Assembly: GCA_005239945.1 (NCBI GenBank)
Contig: SBAY01000242.1
Span: 1 to 17,051, forward strand
Source: Nitrospira sp.
GTDB lineage: Bacteria; UBA9089; CG2-30-40-21; SBAY01
DNA length: 17,051 nucleotides
Direction of reading: 5' to 3'
Positions 13,904 to 17,051 of the stretch are shown here, one piece after another. The notes under the pieces were generated by a model. It had not been told where the DNA came from and did not search any database. It was given only the letters and a program-made list of their open reading frames with translations. The translations under genes were made by a program, and so were the position numbers. Numbering within the stretch: the stretch's first letter is position 1; each line of letters opens with the position of its first letter.

Positions 13904-16567
13904 ATGAAGATATATCTATGTTTTTTAAGTATACTTATGGTATGTTTTGCTAATTTGGGTTATGGTGAGGATAGATTTGTACCGGGAGAAATAATTGTAA
14001 AACATAAAATAGGGGTAACTGACGGTATTACAATTATAAAAGAATTAGGTAAGGAATTTAATATAAACGAGATAGAACGGGTATTTAAAGGGACCAATCG
14101 CACAATTTATAGGATTCGTTTTCAACAGGATGTAGATATTCAAATGGTAGCAAATAGGTATAGGGTTAATCCTCATATTGAATATGCCCATCCAAATTAT
14201 ATCTTAAATAAGGCTGTAATTCCAAATGATGAACATTATGGAGAGCAATGGGCACTTGACAAGATAAGTGCTCCCCTGGCCTGGGATATTGAGCAAGGAA
14301 CATCTTCTACTATCATTGCCGTCCCTGATACAGGTGTAGATTTAAGCCATCCGGATTTAGTAACCAATATTTGGGTAAATGACGAGGAGATAGATGGGGT
14401 TGATAATGACGGTAATGGTTATATCGATGATAAAATGGGTTGGAATTTTGTTAATGGAGATAACAATCCGATGGATGATAATGGTCACGGCAGCACAATT
14501 GCCGGGGTAATTAGTGCGATGACTAATAATAGTATTGGCATAGCCGGGGTGAGTTGGTATGGTAAGATTATGGCCATAAAATGCCTTGATAAGGATGGCA
14601 AAGGTAATGTAGTAAATGTAAGTCAGGCAATAGAATATGCGGTAAATAATGGTGCGAAGGTAATAAATATGAGTTGGGGGAGTTATGAAGATATACCACT
14701 ATTGAAGGAGGCTGTGGATTATGCCGCTCAACAAGGATGTGTATTGGTAGGTGCGGCGGGGAATGATAATACTACCGCTATATTTTATCCTGCTGGCTAT
14801 GGAAGTGTAACCGCAGTATGTGCTGTCAATAACGAAGATAAAAAAACTTCTTTTTCTAATTATGGTGATGGAATAGATGTATCTGCCCCTGGTGATAATA
14901 TTCTGACTACAACATGGGATAATAGTTATACTTGTGTAGATGGCACATCGATTGCAACTGGCTTTGTAAGTGGTTTAGCAGGACTTATACTCTCACAACA
15001 TCCAACATGGAATAAGGATAAGGTATATCAAAAAATTATTGCTACTACGGATAATATCGATAATCTAAATCCGGGTTATGAAGGATTACTTGAAAGTGGT
15101 AGGATTAATTTATATAATGCTATTATTGTGGCGAAGATTAAAGTTAGCCCAACTTCAGGGACAATAGGAAGTATTGTAACTGTCAGCGGTGAAGGTTTTG
15201 GACAGACAGAGGAAGTAGTAATAGATTTTGGTGTTAATCCGACGATTGCGGTGACGATGACGGATAATTTGGGTCAGTTCAAGACGGTGTTTACGGTAGA
15301 TACCCAACCAGCAGGGGTAAAGACAATCATTGCCAAAGGTATGATTTCTTTTGGAGTTGCTACAGCTACCTTCACCATAATTTCACTTGAACCATTACCA
15401 GACCTTATTGTAACTGGTATATCATTTCATCCTCTATCTCCCGTTGAGTTAGGAAGAAGGGTGAAGATAAAGGCTTTCATTACCAACCAGGGTGATACTT
15501 TAGCAAGAACAATCACTATCAGGTTTTATGATGGGGAGAATAGAATTGGACAGGATAGAATGATTAAGCACCTTAATCCAGGTAAAACAAGCTCAGCAAT
15601 GATGCAATGGGATGCAACCCTACCACTTGGTACACATACCATAAGGGTAGTTGTTGACCCAGACAACAAAATTAAAGAGATAAATGAGAATAATAATGAA
15701 GGCTCTTCAACCTTAACGGTAATACTTCCACCAAATAAAGGGGCAATAGCAGGGACAGTTACAGATAAAGCAACTAACTCTCCAATCCGGGGAGCGTTAG
15801 TAATTGCTCAAGGTAGAGGATTTGGAATAGCAGAAACTGATAGAGGTGGTAAATATATCATCTCAAATTTAAAACCAGGGACATATACAATGATTGTCTT
15901 CAAGTTTGGTTATTGGCCGCAGATTAGAAAAACTACTGTAAAACCAGCTAAGATTACCTGTGAGAACTTTTCATTATTGAGATGTGGAGTGAGACCTACT
16001 GTGTCTTCTGATGAAAGTGAAAGTTTTGGATTTGACCAGATACTACCTTTATTCAGTATTGTCTGGGATGGTGTAGAACCAGACAAGATTCAATCTGCAC
16101 CAGAATCATTATCCAAAGATACAAGGATTAACTTTGAAGTACTTATGGCTGCTGGATTAGTCTGGAACTGGGGCAATATGGAAACTGAAAAGTGGGAGGA
16201 ACTACAAGAGAAAAGGTTGGAAGTAGAAAAAGGTAGTAATAGGTTAAGCCTGACATCGGCGGATGTCCCTTTAGAGCAAGGGTTTGAGGTAAAGATAATT
16301 GCAGACAAGGTAGAGGATTTAATGGGTGCTCATATCAAACTGTGTTTTGACCCTAAGTCTATAGAGGTAGTCTCTATCGATAAAGGTGATTCATTGGCTA
16401 AGAATGGAGGTAGTGAACTATTCACTACCATTGATAATCTTGAAGGTTCGCTTGAACTATCCACTCTGATAATTGGTGGTGAGCCAATAAGTGTTACAGG
16501 CTCTGGTGTGATAGCAACCATAAGATGTAAAACCAGGGCAACAAGTTTATCAAGCAGTATAACCTGA
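13904..16567 (+). CDS. Secreted subtilisin-like serine protease (S8) with multidomain C terminus
   Basis: An 887-residue protein with a signal peptide (about 1-21) and a prodomain (24-105). The S8 domain has Asp142 (A-V-P-D-T-G-V-D), His195 (D-N-G-H-G-S), oxyanion Asn287 (G-A-A-G-N-D) and Ser349 (D-G-T-S-I-A-T-G). The motif around Ser is slightly altered from the usual G-T-S-M-A-x-P. An Asp-rich loop at 160-192 fits a calcium site. After it come an IPT/TIG-like domain (about 412-492), a CARDB-like domain (499-606), a carboxypeptidase-regulatory-like beta domain (613-690) and a cohesin-like domain (785-887). The frame ends at TGA 16565-16567, where cohesin folds usually still have a strand to go, and the same frame continues into a FlgD-like tail. 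The product is probably exported and surface-attached, cutting extracellular protein. Confidence 0.9.
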   Translation: MKIYLCFLSILMVCFANLGYGEDRFVPGEIIVKHKIGVTDGITIIKELGKEFNINEIERVFKGTNRTIYRIRFQQDVDIQMVANRYRVNPHIEYAHPNYILNKAVIPNDEHYGEQWALDKISAPLAWDIEQGTSSTIIAVPDTGVDLSHPDLVTNIWVNDEEIDGVDNDGNGYIDDKMGWNFVNGDNNPMDDNGHGSTIAGVISAMTNNSIGIAGVSWYGKIMAIKCLDKDGKGNVVNVSQAIEYAVNNGAKVINMSWGSYEDIPLLKEAVDYAAQQGCVLVGAAGNDNTTAIFYPAGYGSVTAVCAVNNEDKKTSFSNYGDGIDVSAPGDNILTTTWDNSYTCVDGTSIATGFVSGLAGLILSQHPTWNKDKVYQKIIATTDNIDNLNPGYEGLLESGRINLYNAIIVAKIKVSPTSGTIGSIVTVSGEGFGQTEEVVIDFGVNPTIAVTMTDNLGQFKTVFTVDTQPAGVKTIIAKGMISFGVATATFTIISLEPLPDLIVTGISFHPLSPVELGRRVKIKAFITNQGDTLARTITIRFYDGENRIGQDRMIKHLNPGKTSSAMMQWDATLPLGTHTIRVVVDPDNKIKEINENNNEGSSTLTVILPPNKGAIAGTVTDKATNSPIRGALVIAQGRGFGIAETDRGGKYIISNLKPGTYTMIVFKFGYWPQIRKTTVKPAKITCENFSLLRCGVRPTVSSDESESFGFDQILPLFSIVWDGVEPDKIQSAPESLSKDTRINFEVLMAAGLVWNWGNMETEKWEELQEKRLEVEKGSNRLSLTSADVPLEQGFEVKIIADKVEDLMGAHIKLCFDPKSIEVVSIDKGDSLAKNGGSELFTTIDNLEGSLELSTLIIGGEPISVTGSGVIATIRCKTRATSLSSSIT

Positions 16568-16918
16568 GTTGAATGTGACCTGCGCAATAAGTTCAATGAA
16601 AAGATGGAAAGTTCTACCCAAGGCTTTTCTATCAATATTTTGACTTATCAAGACTTCGCTCAAACTTATTGCTATCCAAATCCAACTAAGGAAGGCTTGA
16701 TAAAATTTGCTAAGCTTCCTAACTATACAAAGATTAGGATATTCAACCTTGCTGGTGAATTGGTTTATGAAAATGAAAACTTCAATGGGAATGAAACTGA
16801 AAAAATTTGGTCGTGTGAAAACAATGCTGGGCAAAAAGTAGCATCAGGAGTCTATATCTATATACTTAAAGATGAGCGTGGGAATATAAAGAAAGGTAAG
16901 CTGGCGGTAATACGATAG
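16568..16918 (+). pseudogene. FlgD-like C-terminal domain severed from the subtilase by one TGA
   Basis: Directly after TGA 16565-16567 the same frame stays open for 117 codons. It finishes the cohesin-like domain (V-E-C-D-L-R-N-K-F) and enters a FlgD-Ig/sorting-type tail: C-Y-P-N-P-T-K-E-G, I-R-I-F-N-L-A-G-E-L-V, then N-A-G-Q-K-V-A-S-G-V-Y-I-Y and a final G-K-L-A-V-I-R. An ATG at 16604 could start a separate 104-residue product, but it has no SD, signal peptide or independent sense. The best reading is a nonsense mutation cutting the anchoring or sorting tail from the protease. Confidence 0.8.
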
Positions 16919-16961
16919 ATAAACATAATTGTTTCACGGGGATGTTAGGGGTAAACCTTGA

Positions 16962-17051
16962 GTGCGCCAAGAAAAGCTTTTCAGGTTAAGCTGGTGAAAG
17001 TCCAGCCTACTCAAAGATTAGCCATCAGGGTAGTGCCGAGTCTTGCGGGGA
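16962..17051 (+). mobile_element. 5' end of a group II intron (domain I start)
   Basis: The sequence begins with GTGCG, the conserved 5' splice-site motif, about 43 bp after the stop of the subtilase tail. Two small hairpins follow (AGCTT with the later AAGCT; GCTGG with CCAGC around TGAAAGT). The run A-A-A-G-A-T-T-A-G-C-C-A-T-C-A-G-G-G and the phrase G-T-G-C-C-G-A-G-T-C-T-T-G-C-G resemble domain I of bacterial mobile introns. The remainder runs out of the window to the right. It has the same orientation as the intron end at position 1. Confidence 0.8.

Noticed and set aside
16565..16567. Recoding of TGA as an amino acid
   Set aside because: TGA is a natural stop at 2927-2929, overlapping the next start, and also ends the rhs tip frame at 7714-7716. 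The other pilin stop is TAA, so a changed code does not explain the lesions.
16330..16834. Minus-strand reading frames opposite the subtilase tail
   Set aside because: They overlap well-conserved domains on the + strand, lack ribosome binding sites and show no recognisable protein features.
16919..16961. Class C-type insertion of the right intron after a terminator
   Set aside because: No stem followed by a T-run can be found in the 43 bp between the stop codon and the intron start.

Overview
The window is AT-rich bacterial DNA dominated by surface and secreted proteins. Prepilin leaders, an RHS/YD-repeat giant, a subtilase with cohesin and CARDB-like modules, and FlgD-like C-terminal domains together suggest an uncultivated Gram-negative lineage of the kind known mostly from metagenomes. 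No rRNA or housekeeping gene is present, so I make no phylum call. TGA is used as a true stop (2927-2929), so the standard bacterial code applies.

Layout: (1) 1-94 is the 3' end of a group II intron (domains V and VI). It runs into the start of a broken PilX-like gene. (2) 82-4387 is a three-gene minor-pilin operon on the + strand: a PilX-like protein carrying a kelch propeller and a C-terminal pilus-associated beta domain, a PilV-like prepilin, and a PilW-like prepilin with an Asp-rich, probably calcium-binding tail. (3) 4388-5781 is a decayed intergenic region. It has a sigma-28-like promoter followed about 70 bp later by a strong terminator (a candidate small RNA), a MITE-like inverted repeat, the remnant of a FlgD-tail secreted protein, and another inverted repeat. 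(4) 5782-7595 (- strand) holds an orphan, displaced RHS C-terminal tip carrying a putative toxin domain, followed 10 bp later by a small membrane-anchored protein that may be its immunity partner. (5) 7714-13589 (- strand) is a full-length secreted RHS protein whose own variable tip has been shifted out of frame. (6) 13590-13903 is a divergent control region with back-to-back consensus promoters sharing a perfect palindrome. (7) 13904-16918 (+ strand) is a multidomain subtilase, separated from its FlgD-like C-terminal domain by one in-frame TGA. (8) 16962-17051 is the 5' end of another group II intron in the same orientation as the first.

The locus looks like an evolving surface-interaction region: pilus adhesin, RHS toxin delivery with a silent spare tip, and a secreted protease. 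It is littered with fresh lesions (two nonsense codons, several frameshifts) and bracketed by retroelement ends. The most notable features are the intron domain VI that supplies a Shine-Dalgarno sequence and ATG to the pilin gene, the orphan toxin tip sharing an 89-bp identical tract with the full-length rhs gene, the palindromic divergent promoter, and the possible sigma-28-driven small RNA.
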